From positions 1-64,000 of the forward strand of contig JAURVB010000674.1 of the NCBI GenBank assembly GCA_033002965.1: a stretch of DNA of 64,000 nucleotides. The letters run 5' to 3'. The position numbers and the translations under genes were made by a program. This stretch comes from Piper betle. Its lineage: Eukaryota; Streptophyta; Magnoliopsida; Piperales; Piperaceae. The notes under the pieces are model-generated. The model was not told where the DNA came from and did not search any database. It saw only the letters and a program-made list of their open reading frames with translations. This document shows positions 45,699 through 57,029 of the stretch, piece after piece (position 1 is the first letter of the stretch; every line of letters starts with the position of its first letter).

Positions 45699-48345
45699 AT
45701 TTTCACAGTTGCATTGAACTGTGTTTATATATATTGTGTGATTTAGAGTTTGTATCTTTCCTAATTGGATGATGGAGTTTGAATCTATATCATTTGTTTC
45801 TCTGGTCACTCAACACCGCTTGGGAAATAATCATGGGATTAACTCAGACATATACATATCCATTAATATAATTCATTCTCTTACAAACCAATAATTAACT
45901 ACATAATTGGTGGGATGTGTTTATGCATTTGGTATCTCACCTTCACGCAAAACTTCTCATGTTAACTTTATCACTTTGCATTAGTATGAGCAACACAAAG
46001 AACCTGCAAAATTGTTAGAGCAATCCTAACATAATAACTCCAAAGAACAAGAAGAGAGACAAGGTAGCCCTTTTGTAGGGGATGGACAATGAGAGGTTGT
46101 AAATTGGGATGGGCATGCCGGAACTAAAAGAAGATGACGTTAAGAAAACAATGGAGCAGGAATAAGGATTCATCGTTATGGATATGATAAAGCATGATGG
46201 AAGAATAAAATTTTACTAATAATTTCTGATTTTTTTTTACTTGGAGAACTTTATTTTAACTTATCAGTTTTTTTAAATTAAAGTTTGAAAGTAATTGTAA
46301 ATTATTTTTTTATTGTTTTTTATATAAATTTTAATTATGATTGGAAATTAAGGATAATACAATTGGCTTTAAAATTAAAAGTTTTTAGGAATGAGATTTT
46401 TTAAAAACAAGATAAGTGACTCACAAACATGGTATTTTAAAGCTGTTTCGAAAGTTTTGATTGGAATTTAGCTATTTTGAATGTATTTCAATTTTAAATT
46501 TTTAATTGCAAACTTTAATCGGATTTAATTTTTAAAAATGCATTAGAAGATTTTGATTCTAATTTTAATATAACAGTAAATTTAACTTTTATAATAAATG
46601 AGCTTCTTATAGTCGAATCATGAATTATATATACCTAATATATGATGGGTGATATTTTAAAAATAATTTGGAGTAAATTTTTATTTCAATTGAATTTCAA
46701 ATTTTAATAATGATTGCAAATTTAAATTGGATTCTTATGAAAATTAAAAAAACATTATTCTAATTTTCAATTGAAATTTTGGAATAAATTTATTTTTTAT
46801 TAATAGTTTCTTAAGAACATTTTCCCTACTATTATACCACCCTTTTATTCATATTTTTTATTTCTACTATAATTACTTTTTCTTCCTATTATTTTATTTT
46901 TATTCTGACAGTCTTTTTCTTCCTTTTTAAAATTTTAATTTTGAGTGTCTATTATTAATAAATACTAGATAGTCCTTATTCATATAGTTATTTTAAATAT
47001 ATATATTTATTCAATTTATACGCTAATTGTATTTTTCATTTATATTTATCTTTTCCTTTTGCAGTTAATTACTTCAAGCTATTTTCTATATAATCCACTT
47101 TTTAAATTCAATGGTTTTAAAAACATTTTCCAATTTATGCCCAAACTGTATTTTTCGTATTTATATATATTCTCCTTCTGAGTATGAATACTTCAATTTC
47201 TTTTTAAAATATTTATTAACCTCACTATATAATCGGACATGACTTATAGCCACTCTCTACACGTTCCAGCTAATTTTTCCAATTTGGTGTAAATAGTATG
47301 CTCGCAAATTTTAAATTTTTGTTAATTATGTTATTTTAATTAAATTTTTAACCACCCTCGGAAAAGTTAAACATGACCCGCACTTTACACAAGTTCCCAT
47401 CTAATTACAAATTTAAATAGTCTCTTCGAATAATTTTTAGAGACACTTGTACAATTTAGAGCAAGTGTCTCTAAAAAGAATCGTACATCGAGAAAAATGA
47501 GGAAAATATGGATTAACTAAATGATATTTAAAATTTCTCTAAATCCCTATTTCTTTTTCTTTTCATATTTCTCCCCTTATTTATGGCACCTACAATATAA
47601 ATTATCAGTCTATCTTTTCTTTTATTTAAATCAAAGTCTATCTCTGGCCACCAATTGGCCCATAAAAAATAATTTCATTCACGAGAACATTAGAATCCAA
47701 TGTGCAAGACCTTCATTTAAGCAAAACCCACTTTAACTAGCAAGACCAAATTTTATATTCTCAAATATTTTCTAAATCTTGCCTTATTTTAATGCTAGTT
47801 GGTTGATGTCAAACAAAACCTGCCATCAGGAGAAACTTGCACTCCACCGGCACCATTTTTAAAGAAAAACTTTTAGCCAAACCTGCTTAACAGTGCCCTA
47901 GCCTTGATTATTTCAGGCTTTAAAAGTAATTTCATTATTTTTTATATTTGATTTTACCGTCCTAAAAAAGAAAATAGCTCATTGTGTATCTTAAAATAAC
48001 CTGTGTTTGGATTAATGGCATGGGAAACAATACATCCATTTAAAATCCATGCCAACAGTTTTCCATACATCTGTACCCTGGCTGATCAACTAATAATACA
48101 AACAAGGAAATGCTTACAATTCATTTGCCTCAAACAAAAGTGTTCAATCCTGCCCTATTTTCTATTAAGAGCACTCTATTTTGAGACTCCATTCCCAAAA
48201 TACTTTCTCCATATGGAGCAAAACGAGTGTCCGCTAGATGCGGACTCACATAGGGATGCCGGCTCCCTTCGCATCTGGCGGATGCATACCCAGTCCTCCC
48301 CATATGCTTTCTCAATCAAGTTGGCAAAGGTTGTTTCACTTCTTC
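45699..48345. other. AT-rich intergenic stretch
   Basis: 46200-47500 is very A/T-rich with no gene. The frame at 48003-48353 (116 residues) lacks any domain and overlaps the promoter region of the next gene, so it is not called. Confidence 0.45.
48230..48282. repeat. GC-rich inverted repeat upstream of the 48.5 kb gene
   Basis: TCCGCTAGATGCG (48230-48242) pairs with CGCATCTGGCGGA (48270-48282) with one mismatch, around a 27 bp loop. It lies about 66-118 bp upstream of the TATA box, in otherwise AT-rich DNA. Confidence 0.7.
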
Positions 48346-48347
48346 AG

Positions 48348-48356
48348 TTATAAATA
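48348..48356 (+). promoter_or_regulatory. TATA box of the 48.5 kb PELPK-like gene
   Basis: TTATAAATA, 64-72 bp before the upstream ATG at 48420 and about 104-112 bp before the ATG at 48460. Confidence 0.6.
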
Positions 48357-48459
48357 GATAGCAACTACCTACTCCATGATGGCATACACCCTCAACGTAA
48401 CATGATTCCAACATTAACAATGGTCTCTCTGAAATACATGTTCTGGAGCTCATTTGATC

Positions 48460-48774
48460 ATGATGTTATCCTTGCCAGCTAGCTTCTTTGTTTCTGCTTC
48501 AGCTCGTAATCTTCAGCAAATATCCAATAAGCTAGACCCAGAAGAAGTTCAAGTTTCAGAGCTTCCCAAGATGAAGATGCCAGCACTACGAGAACTTCAT
48601 TTGTCTAATTCAATGCCAACTAGTGCTCCTCGTGAACTGCCCAAGCATGACCAGAAAATGACCTTGCCTGATCTGTTGCCAGGAATACCATTTGTGCCCA
48701 AAATCACTGTTCCTGAGCTGCCCAAAATTCCAGGATTGCCTATTATTCCATCCTTTCCAATGGCAAAACCATGA
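48460..48774 (+). CDS. short PELPK-like secreted protein, probable frameshift at its start
   Basis: The in-frame ATG at 48460 gives 104 residues: MMLSLPASFFVSASA then RNLQQISNK, and a Pro/Leu/Lys body with PELPK-like pieces (VSELPKMKMPAL, RELPKHDQKMTLPDLLPG, ITVPELPKIPGLPIIPSFP) ending MAKP. The hydrophobic leader is short for a signal peptide. An ATG at 48420 in another frame reads MVSLKYMFWSSF, and dropping one base near 48453-48459 would fuse it to MMLSLPASFF for a normal 27-28 residue signal. The gene may thus carry a one-base insertion. Mature start at Arg, terminal Lys-Pro and the TATA box agree with the 27.6 and 51.5 kb paralogues. Predicted cell-wall protein, role unknown. Confidence 0.72.
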   Translation: MMLSLPASFFVSASARNLQQISNKLDPEEVQVSELPKMKMPALRELHLSNSMPTSAPRELPKHDQKMTLPDLLPGIPFVPKITVPELPKIPGLPIIPSFPMAKP

Positions 48775-49131
48775 GCTACTTCACATATATGCAAGTATAT
48801 ATTTAATACAATAATTATTGTGCCCCATCAGGTATTCTCTTGGTGTTAGCAGATTGGGGAATATGTATGGATTTGGCAAGCCAATTGTCAAGTCATATGC
48901 ATCAATAACATTAAAAATAATTCATAGTTCGGGAGATTGTGATTTACTGTCATGTTAGATGTTCATCATAGACGTTGATGTATGTACGTTATGGTTTTTT
49001 TAAAGTAGACAATATAAACGAAGATGATGGCTATGTCTACCAATTATTTGGCTCATTAATTTTATGAGAGATTTTTTTTGTCATTTGGAGAGATTAAAAA
49101 TAAGAGATTGTCATAAAAGGTGACGTCCAAA

Positions 49132-49205
49132 TGTAGCGTCCTGCTGCGGACGCTACATATGGTAGCTTTTTGTAGCATCCGCCTGCGGTTTGGGCGCGGA
49201 CGCTG
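49132..49205. repeat. perfect 10 bp hairpin plus related copies
   Basis: TGTAGCGTCC, loop TGCTGC, then GGACGCTACA make a perfect stem. A diverged version (GTAGCATCCGCCTGCGG, then GCGGACGCTGTA) follows to 49205. The GC-rich island stands out from the AT-rich surroundings. It may be the edge of a MITE. Confidence 0.8.
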
Positions 49206-49887
49206 TATATCAATAATTTATACTGTGTCTTACTATCAGGTTATTTATAAGAAACTACTTCACTTCTTCCCGGTGTTTATTTTTTACGTAGATGTATTCG
49301 CTTCTTTTCCCCAAAATAAATCATTTATTTAATTGATAGATGACGATGAATGCATTTGTTGAGGTCTCCTTTTTATCTTGTCATATTCTTCAACATATTT
49401 ATATGTCTTTTGATAGATGTTGAAGAGAGTTTTTTAACCCTTTTTACTTCAATCTCACAACGCTTCCCTCTTTTACGTTTATCAATGTTTCCTCACATTT
49501 GACTTCTACGAGTCTTCTTCTATAAAGTCATCTTCCTCGATGAATTGAAAGAAAATTTCATTTACTCTCTTCAAATCACGCAAAATCTTTTGGTAATTTT
49601 TTAAAACAATTTCAGCCTTTAAATCTACGTAGTTATATTTAGAATTGCATCTAATTAAACCTAATATGACTCACACTTCACATCTTATTTTTCAAACTTA
49701 GCTATGGTACCACTTTGAAGAATGAATAAAAGGAAACAACTTGATATTAACAAAATATAAATATTGAAGACAATTTTAATACAACAGTATGAGGAAGAAT
49801 TTTAAAAATTACATTAAAATCATAAAACGCATTAATAAATTTATTAGGGAGTTCAACTTTGAGTCTCAATTTAACATGAAAACTCAA

Positions 49888-49895
49888 ATATATAC

Positions 49896-49943
<48 letters not shown>
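49888..49943. repeat. (TACA)n/(TA)n microsatellite
   Basis: A short TACA run is followed by about 17 TA units. Confidence 0.95.
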
Positions 49944-49945
<2 letters not shown>

Positions 49946-49984
49946 AGACATCTTCTACATATCAATATTCAATGTTACTTTTTA

Positions 49985-50165
49985 ATATTTTATTCAACTT
50001 TTCACTTACCTAAAAGATTAAGCTTAATTTCCAACACCACTTAAGTTGATTTCTCTTCTAGTGGTTCACTTATTTAATATTCTGTTCAATCTTTCACTTA
50101 CCAAGAAGATTAAGCTTAATTTCCAACACTACTTAAGTTGATTTCCCTTGTAGTGGTTCATTTAT
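49985..50165. repeat. 90 bp tandem duplication
   Basis: AGATTAAGCTTAATTTCCAA, then ACTTAAGTTGATTTC and TAGTGGTTCA, recur 90 bp apart (cores near 50017 and 50107) with a few differences. Confidence 0.85.
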
Positions 50166-51426
50166 TGGTGTTTTAAGTATCTTGTTTATTTCAGGCTTCC
50201 TAAATGAGTTATTTTCACTTCTTTAAACAATTACATTAGACAGTAAAAACAACTCGTTTACAGAGTGTGAAATAATTCAACTTAAAAAATTTCCTATTTT
50301 TATCTGGCCGCCAGTACTAGTGTCGAATTATTTATAAGGAAAATAATTTCATTTATCTGCATATTACTTATAAGAAAAGAATAACTATTTCCCAATTATA
50401 ATCATGTAAACTATTGTCTAGTAGATTGACGTGACATTTTCCACATATGCACGCATAGAAAAACAACAACTAATTAACTAAGCTCTTAAGGTATATATAA
50501 TTATGTTTGTCTAGATTATTCTAGAGGTAAAGGTTATTTGATGGCTTGTAGAGCTATACTTCATCACAAGTATATTTATTAAGAGAAATAGTTTTTTATG
50601 CACTATTAAATTTTTCACTACTTTTCCTTACCTTAAATTATTTGACCGGTCCAAAAAAATTATCAAGTAAATATAATTTAGATGCTTATTAAATAAGCCA
50701 ATCAATACAAAAAATAACAAAAACTAACGATGCGCCTTAATCATATGTGTTTTTTGGCCTTTGGCTTGTGCTATATTGCACTACATATAGTGTAATGTGG
50801 CCACACCTTTATAAAAAGAAAATGATCGCTTCTCGTGATCTCATTTATATGTTAGTTGTGCCTCACATGTAGTTAGCATTTAAAGGTTGAGAAATGCCAT
50901 TTCTTATATCACGAGAGGTTGGCGGGGAATTAGTGTTGTTCAAAGCATTTCTCATTCTGATATATTCTATAATTCTAATTCCAAACTCTTGTGGCGAACG
51001 AAACATTGTGCTTCACCATTTGCACCTAACCATTTTAACTAATTGAACATATATACTGCAACCCATAGACTAATAATATTTTTCGTTAGTTTGGTCTTAC
51101 CTCTTCCATTATTTTCATCGAATGTGCGACATACTATATTGGCAAAAGGTGTCATCTCGTGTATCTATTTGGGTGGTCACAAAGATCAATGAAGATAACA
51201 GATACAACCCATATATACGATGGGCGCCTAATACTTTGATAAGTTGAACTAATCAACTAATCATATCACTTTTGTCTTGATGACTCTCTCAAGTGCTAAC
51301 ACGTTCTTAGCCCATCTTCTCCAAACATTGGGAAGGTAAGCCAAAATTCAAGCGCAGTTCAACAACCAGCTCTAAAGTCTTGGAACACTTGTTCACGGAG
51401 CGAACCTTCTTGAACGCCATCCCGGG

Positions 51427-51436
51427 CTATAAAAGG
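51427..51436 (+). promoter_or_regulatory. TATA box of the 51.5 kb PELPK gene
   Basis: CTATAAAAGG, a strong TATA match, about 75-83 bp before the ATG at 51510. Confidence 0.75.
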
Positions 51437-51509
51437 AAGCCACATTGAGCAAGCTCTTCACATTGCTTGCTTTCCACAAATTGAACATATACAGTTTTAG
51501 TTCTCAAAC

Positions 51510-52349
51510 ATGTCTTCACGACAATGTTTGCTCTTGTGTTTCCTAGCTGTTATTTCTCTGTCAATGATAGACGGCAGCTCCGGGGCACGCCGGCTTCTTG
51601 ATTCACCGGAGTTGCCAAAATTTCCCTATGAGCTGCCAAAGTTGCCGGAGCTGCCCAAATTGCCGGAGTTGCCAAAGCCAAAGATTTCCGAAACTGTGCT
51701 GCCAAAGCCCGAATGGCCTAAACCCGAGCTACCCAAGCTCGAATTTCCCAAGCCCGAGTTGCCCAAATCGGAAATGCCCAAACCCGAAATACCTAAACCA
51801 GAATACCCCAAGCCAGAGCTTCCGAAGCCAGAGGTGCCCAAGCCGGAGGTGCCAAAACCTGAGGTACCAAAGCCCGAGGTTCCTAAGCCCGATGTGCCCA
51901 AACCCGAAATACCAAAACCGGAGTTGCCCAAGCCAGAGTTACCAAAACCCACAATAGTTAAACCCGAGTTGCCCAAGACGGAGGTGCCAAAACCTGAGAT
52001 AACAAAGCCCGAGTTACCTAAACCGGATGTTCCAAAGCCCGAGTTGCCCAAGCCTGAGTTGCCCAAACCGGAGCTTCCTAAACCTGAACTGCCCAATCCA
52101 GATGTGCCAAAACCGGAGCTACCCAAGCCGGAGTTTCCAAAACCTGAATTACCTAAGCCAGAGATACCAAAACCCGAATTGCCCAAGCCTGAGGTGACCA
52201 AACCGGAGTTGCCCAAGCCGGACTTACCAAAGCCCGAGTTCCCAAAACCCGAGATTCCAAAACCCGAGTTGCCGAATCCCAAACTACCTAAACCCGAGCC
52301 TCCAAAGATTGAGCTACCCAAGCCCGAGTTGCCCAAACCTAAGCCATGA
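51510..52349 (+). CDS. PELPK1-like repetitive cell-wall protein
   Basis: A 279-residue intact frame. Residues 1-25 (MSSRQCLLLCFLAVISLSMI, then DGSSG) are a signal peptide with cleavage before ARRLLDS. From about residue 32 to the end it is nearly pure pentapeptide repeat of the PELPK/PEVPK/PEIPK/PDVPK type, around 45 units, with a few variants (SETVLPKPEW, KTEVPKPEI, NPKLPKPEPPKIE), ending PKPKP. This is the hallmark of the PELPK1 family of Pro-rich, possibly hydroxylated cell-wall proteins known from Arabidopsis and poplar. The single exon has a strong TATA box 80 bp upstream. The codons of repeat units vary (CCC/CCG/CCA mixed), so the array is old enough to have diverged synonymously. High Lys/Glu content suggests ionic contacts with pectin; this is inference. 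Confidence 0.95.
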   Translation: MSSRQCLLLCFLAVISLSMIDGSSGARRLLDSPELPKFPYELPKLPELPKLPELPKPKISETVLPKPEWPKPELPKLEFPKPELPKSEMPKPEIPKPEYPKPELPKPEVPKPEVPKPEVPKPEVPKPDVPKPEIPKPELPKPELPKPTIVKPELPKTEVPKPEITKPELPKPDVPKPELPKPELPKPELPKPELPNPDVPKPELPKPEFPKPELPKPEIPKPELPKPEVTKPELPKPDLPKPEFPKPEIPKPELPNPKLPKPEPPKIELPKPELPKPKP

Positions 52350-54506
52350 ACTTGCTTCTCTAATGTCCCCTCGTATCCATTTTTATGATTATATATGTTG
52401 CCGTGTTTAGTGATTTATGCCTAAAGGTCGCTTTGCACCGTTCAGTGTCCATGAGTTGTCACAGAGAATAATGTACTTGTGTGGACTACACCTCTTTATT
52501 TTGCATTCTCTTTCATATTTTGTGTCATTATTAATATTGCTTTATGTAATTCATGGTGTCCTTTAGTATGATCATTTTTCTAATAAGAGTATTGAATGAT
52601 TTGTTATATATCATCCTCGTTTCATTTTGTTTATTTCATACTTAGAAATTGACAGCATAGTTTGGAAGTTTTGCAATAAAAAACCGCATAGCTTGAAAAT
52701 AGTTCAGCGGATATGGTTTAGTAAATAGTTCATGTGATTGAAAACAGCAAAGTTTTGAAATATTTAAGACGTTTATAGAGATCAGTGTGCAGGATACACC
52801 CGCCCAAGTAGCCAAGCGATGTGGAATCATGTGGGTATAAATTGAAATAATATTTGAAATTATCCAGCCGATCCAAATTGAGCATCATTTATGTTCAACT
52901 CAATTCCAAACTAATTTGCTCCAAGCTTAGTTTAAGGACAAGATCTTTCAACAAAAACTCATTCTACAATCCATATCCTTCTTACATGCTTGGTGTTTGA
53001 TTCGATTAAATTGCAAGCGATCCGAGCTGGAGTTTTTTGATGAACCCAAATTAGAGGTATTTTTTAAAAAGTTTTTAGTTGCTTACCCCACAAGTAAGAG
53101 TGGATTTTTTTAATTTTAGATAAATACTATGATATCCCCAATAATCAGTCCCAAATTTAATATTGTTTGAAGTAATATTTAATATATTAGTGATAATAAA
53201 CTTGTAGATCTTCCACTTTAATTAATGATTTTGAAAAAATAACTACACCCATTAATTTGTACTTGGCCAATACACTACAAATAGCTATAGAGCCGACATA
53301 AAATTATATTAAAAGTGGATTAATCAAAATTTATTGTCAAATCTTTCAAAATAGTCTAATATTTAATAACTACTTAGATAAAATTTAATAAATTAAATCT
53401 TGAATTTTAATTAATTATCTTATAGAACTAAATATTTTTATCAAACACATTAAACTCAAGGTTATAGCTAAGCCAAGTCGAAGGTTTGCATGTCACCAAA
53501 TTATCAATATATCAAGTCAAATATTTATTCGAGTTAAAGAAAACAAACACGAATTCAAGACGGATCAAACCAAATATATTTTTCTCAAGAGCTAGCTTAG
53601 TTTAATTGCACCTTTCAATCCAGAAAGCAATGTTTCTCCCAGGCTCTTTTCCATCTCAATTACTGGTGGAAGTGGACACAAATACCCTTTGGTGCAACTT
53701 GCAGTCACGCTCTGACACGCAGACAAGCCAAAATTTGGTCTGATTAGTTCATTGCTGGCTCTTTTTTTACAGTTAAATTAAGTTGACAGCGTAACACTTT
53801 GTGTATAAAAGTGGTGGTTTTACATTATCGCCTTTCTTACGCTGCCCAGTAAAAAATGAGTTAAAATTGCTGTCATGTCGTAACCAATGGAAACAAGTCT
53901 TAAAATCAAATTTTTTTAGAAAAAAGATGAGATTTTCATATCATAGTCATCATATTCCACTAAAATTATTGGATAATTCGATTTACCCATGGTAGGCGAG
54001 TCGAATTGAGCACTACTGGTTAGTGGAACCAGGGATTGACTTACCTTGATTCATGGTTCAGCCATGTCAAGCCAACCTCATCAAGCTGGCCAACAAATAT
54101 ATATTTTATTAAATCATATAAGGATAAAAAAATTATTTATTACAAACATTACAAAATGATAGAATTATTTATACTAGTACGCTCAAGCCTATTTATATTG
54201 TTTTTTTTCTTGGCTAGAGGGCCATTGGCAGTTTAAAAGAGTCGTTGGCCGCAAAGCCGTTGGGCTCCAACTAGTACACCCGGTCTCCGGGCTCGGCTTG
54301 AGAGCCATTGAGCTCTCTCTCTCGAGAGCCCAACAACTCTTATTTTTTTAGCTCAAGCTCAAACCCAGCCGAGTTCGGCATGGCTGGCGAGCCAATAGCT
54401 ACAGCATGGCTCGATTCAGTTTAAATTTTGAGCCGAGTTGTAGCTTGAATTCGAACTTGAACCTGGATTGGCAAACAAAAAAAATTAGGAAAACTAAAAT
54501 TTTATA
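52350..54506. other. intergenic
   Basis: No gene is recognised. 54220-54440 carries GAGCCATTGAGCTCTCTCTC, CGAGAGCCC and GCCGAGTTCGGCATGGCTGG words reminiscent of the GAGC/CTCG-rich arms of the hAT-like element at 29.5 kb, and could be a diverged relative. Confidence 0.4.
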
Positions 54507-54959
54507 TTAGAGAGCAACAAAATACATTGATCTTGCTTTAGCAGCTTGATCACGAGCTACTAAATTTAGAACACGGCTAATCCATTTTAGTGTAGCAGAA
54601 AAGACATTCAACTTGATCACACAATTCATGGCTACACTATTATTGGTCCAAGATATACAGTCATCCATGTCATTCATGGTTTTAAGTACGTTACTACGAT
54701 CAGATGAGAAAGTTATGGTTGCAAAACGAGCTTGATGAGCATAAATTAATGCTTCATGTAAAGCAATTTGTTCAGCATTTCTGAATCCTTCCAACGCGCC
54801 TCCTGAAAAAATATTTCCCATATTATCATTAAACAGATGCAACCTCCAAGAAGCAATACCCGTGTAGAAGCCCCCATCGAAAGCAATAAATATCATGTTC
54901 TCGTGGTCAAAAAGCCCCATACTTAGACATTGCCAACTAAGTTTTTCTTCCATATCCAT
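54507..54959 (-). pseudogene. LINE-type RNase H (RVT_3-like) domain remnant
   Basis: 150 open residues on the minus strand. The order of conserved acidic residues fits plant RVT_3 RNase H: FIAFDGGFYTGIASW (first Asp), RNAEQIALHEALIYAHQ (Glu) and ITFSSDRSNVLKTMND (Asp), then NLVARDQAAKARS, the usual domain end. In L1-type LINEs this domain lies after the zinc-binding domain, which is found just upstream at 55166-55468 on the same strand. A splice-acceptor-like TTTCAG precedes the ATG. It could be part of an expressed RNase H-like gene, but no complete gene surrounds it, so a LINE 3' remnant is preferred. Confidence 0.65.
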
Positions 54960-55165
54960 TTTCTGAAAGTAAAAAGAATGAATGACTAATATTTAATTAT
55001 TGTCAAGCTAAAATGCATTAATAATTGAACCGAAGTATAGTGTATAATTGAGTTTCGGAACTTCCAAATCTCATGTCCAATAATGAGATACTTTAAAGCC
55101 ATTGGAGCTCATTCAGTTGTAGAGAAACTTTTCAAGCACGAAAGTATGATGCTTCTAGGAGCATT

Positions 55166-55468
55166 TCAAGGGAGATTGTCATTCTTTAAACCAGCAATGT
55201 GGATTAAGAGATTCCTAATAATGTCATAGTCATAAAAGAGATGAATGTTAGATTCCTGTGCATTGCCACAGAAAATAGAACGTTTGTCTTCAAGAGGAAT
55301 GTGGAGTTGGCAAACAGTTACTCGCAATTTTCGAACCCAACAGAAATAACGAGGAGAAATCTTTACTTTCCACCAGAGTTTCCAATAAATCAAAGAAGGT
55401 TGAAAAAAAATTCCTTCCCAGCTTATAAATAGAGAATTGTGATTTATTCTCTTTCCTAACAAGACCAT
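55166..55468 (-). pseudogene. LINE zinc-binding reverse-transcriptase (zf-RVT) remnant
   Basis: The minus strand reads SLIYWKLWWKVKISPRYFCW, VRKLRVTVCQLHIPLEDKRS, then IFCGNAQESNIHLFYDYDII. This matches the zf-RVT pattern W..(W)...K..PR...F.W......T...L......CGxxxESxxHLFxDC, with the last Cys replaced by Tyr. No reverse transcriptase core is found upstream. The 206 bp to the RNase H part contains stops. Confidence 0.7.
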
Positions 55469-57029
55469 AATTTTTTTAAAAATTACAAATAAACAAGTAA
55501 ACTGACACTATCTTCCCAGTTCCAAGTCTATAGCCATGGCTAACTAGAAAATTAATTTCATTCTTTCTCCACTAAAACGACAACTGACCTTCATGTAACA
55601 AGAGCTGCTCAAAAGAAAATAAAAAATAATAATAATAACAAAAACAAAAACAAAGTCATCCCGCCAAGTTCACCTACATCAATTTCCATGATGAAGTGCT
55701 CAAAGTCGCTTTTTCGTTAAGATAATTGTTTTTGATCATATAACCATCTTAATAAGCTTTAAAAAAATAGGACACTAAGAAAACATCTCAATCAGCTATG
55801 CACCATGTTATCATAAACTCTACATACAACCAACCTAAAAACCTTATACCATCAAATTTGAGATAGCCAAAAGTGATATATTTGCTATCACGCTAGTTTT
55901 AGGTAGCTTTCATGCGAAATATTTGGATGTCGTCTTTAAATCTATTTACAAGGAATTCATAGGGTCAGCACAAAAGAAAACTACACCTTCACTGCCGAAA
56001 TCACACCTCAATTATAGCAGGTGTCCGCGAGTTCACATACAAAGGCCTGCACATGCAAGATATTCCACAAAAATCGTGACTTCTCCAAGCTCAAACAGTT
56101 CATATTAAAAGTCACCATCATGTGCCATCTTTCCTTGTCGTGGACCAGCAATATCCTCAACCGAATCATATATATAGTACCACGGGTTTTAAAACAAGTT
56201 TCTGAAGAGCAGAAGGAAAATAGAAAATATAAACATAACATGGAAAAAGGCAAATTGTTTGAATCATTTAACAGTGAAAACTTCTAGCATCGGAAATTCA
56301 CAACCACAGTTTCAAATGCAGGGATACAAAACCCATTCTTCCTATACAATCAATAAAAACAAAGTCATTGCACGCATCAACATTTTATTGACGTTATATT
56401 ATCTTAATATATTTATTTTCTAGATTTCTATGCTCCTAACTGATGAGCATTTAAATTGTTTACACGGCATGACCATTAATAATCTAGTCATAGAAAAACA
56501 CAGTACGACTATTTTAACTTTACTAGCATGATTTATTCATGGCTAACAACCATGTCCATCATAAAAAACACACACACAACAAATATAATTCAGATGAGCA
56601 GCCAAAGAATCAATATCTAAAGAAATTCAACCTGCACACACTGCATACAACTGACCACATAAAGGTATTTTTCGAAGTAGGAGCTTCAGTTGCCCAACTA
56701 GGAATATTGTTCAAAGCTTTTTTGTTTGCCTTTTATACTAAGCTTAAACTGAATAATTATCAAATTATAGGGTAGCTTCTATGCAATTAATTTTTAGGAA
56801 GGCCACATTTTAAGGGAATTGCCAAGTGTAAACTCAATGTAAGTGGCAACATAATCTAATTGCAAACAAGTTCATGTTTGCCTCCACCAGCACCACCTCC
56901 TCCCACTTTAGTTGTTGACAGTTAGGCTACACCATCCATAATCCTTATTGAGGACATAAATGCTCGCGATTCAGCAATTTATCCAAAAATATTCCTTCTT
57001 TCTATAGATCCAATTAGGTCTCTTGGTGT
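55469..57029. other. intergenic
   Basis: No gene is recognised. Overlapping frames at 55923-56290 on both strands lack domains. Confidence 0.4.

Larger units (their letters stand above)
48775..51425. other. intergenic between two PELPK-like genes
   Basis: AT-rich with no coding domain. It holds the hairpin at 49132, a TA run at 49905-49943 and a 90 bp duplication at 49985-50165. A region near 50700-51250 shows nothing recognisable. Confidence 0.45.

Noticed and set aside
48003..48353. 116-codon plus-strand frame
   Set aside because: No domain, and it overlaps the promoter region with the TATA box of the 48.5 kb gene.
49747..50013. Frames on both strands with Tyr-Ile repeats
   Set aside because: Produced by the TA/TACA microsatellite.
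51626..52336. 236-codon minus-strand frame of Gly/Ser/Leu/Asn repeats
   Set aside because: It is the exact antisense of the PELPK pentapeptide array; the open frame follows from the 15 bp repeat periodicity. The plus strand has the signal peptide and TATA box.
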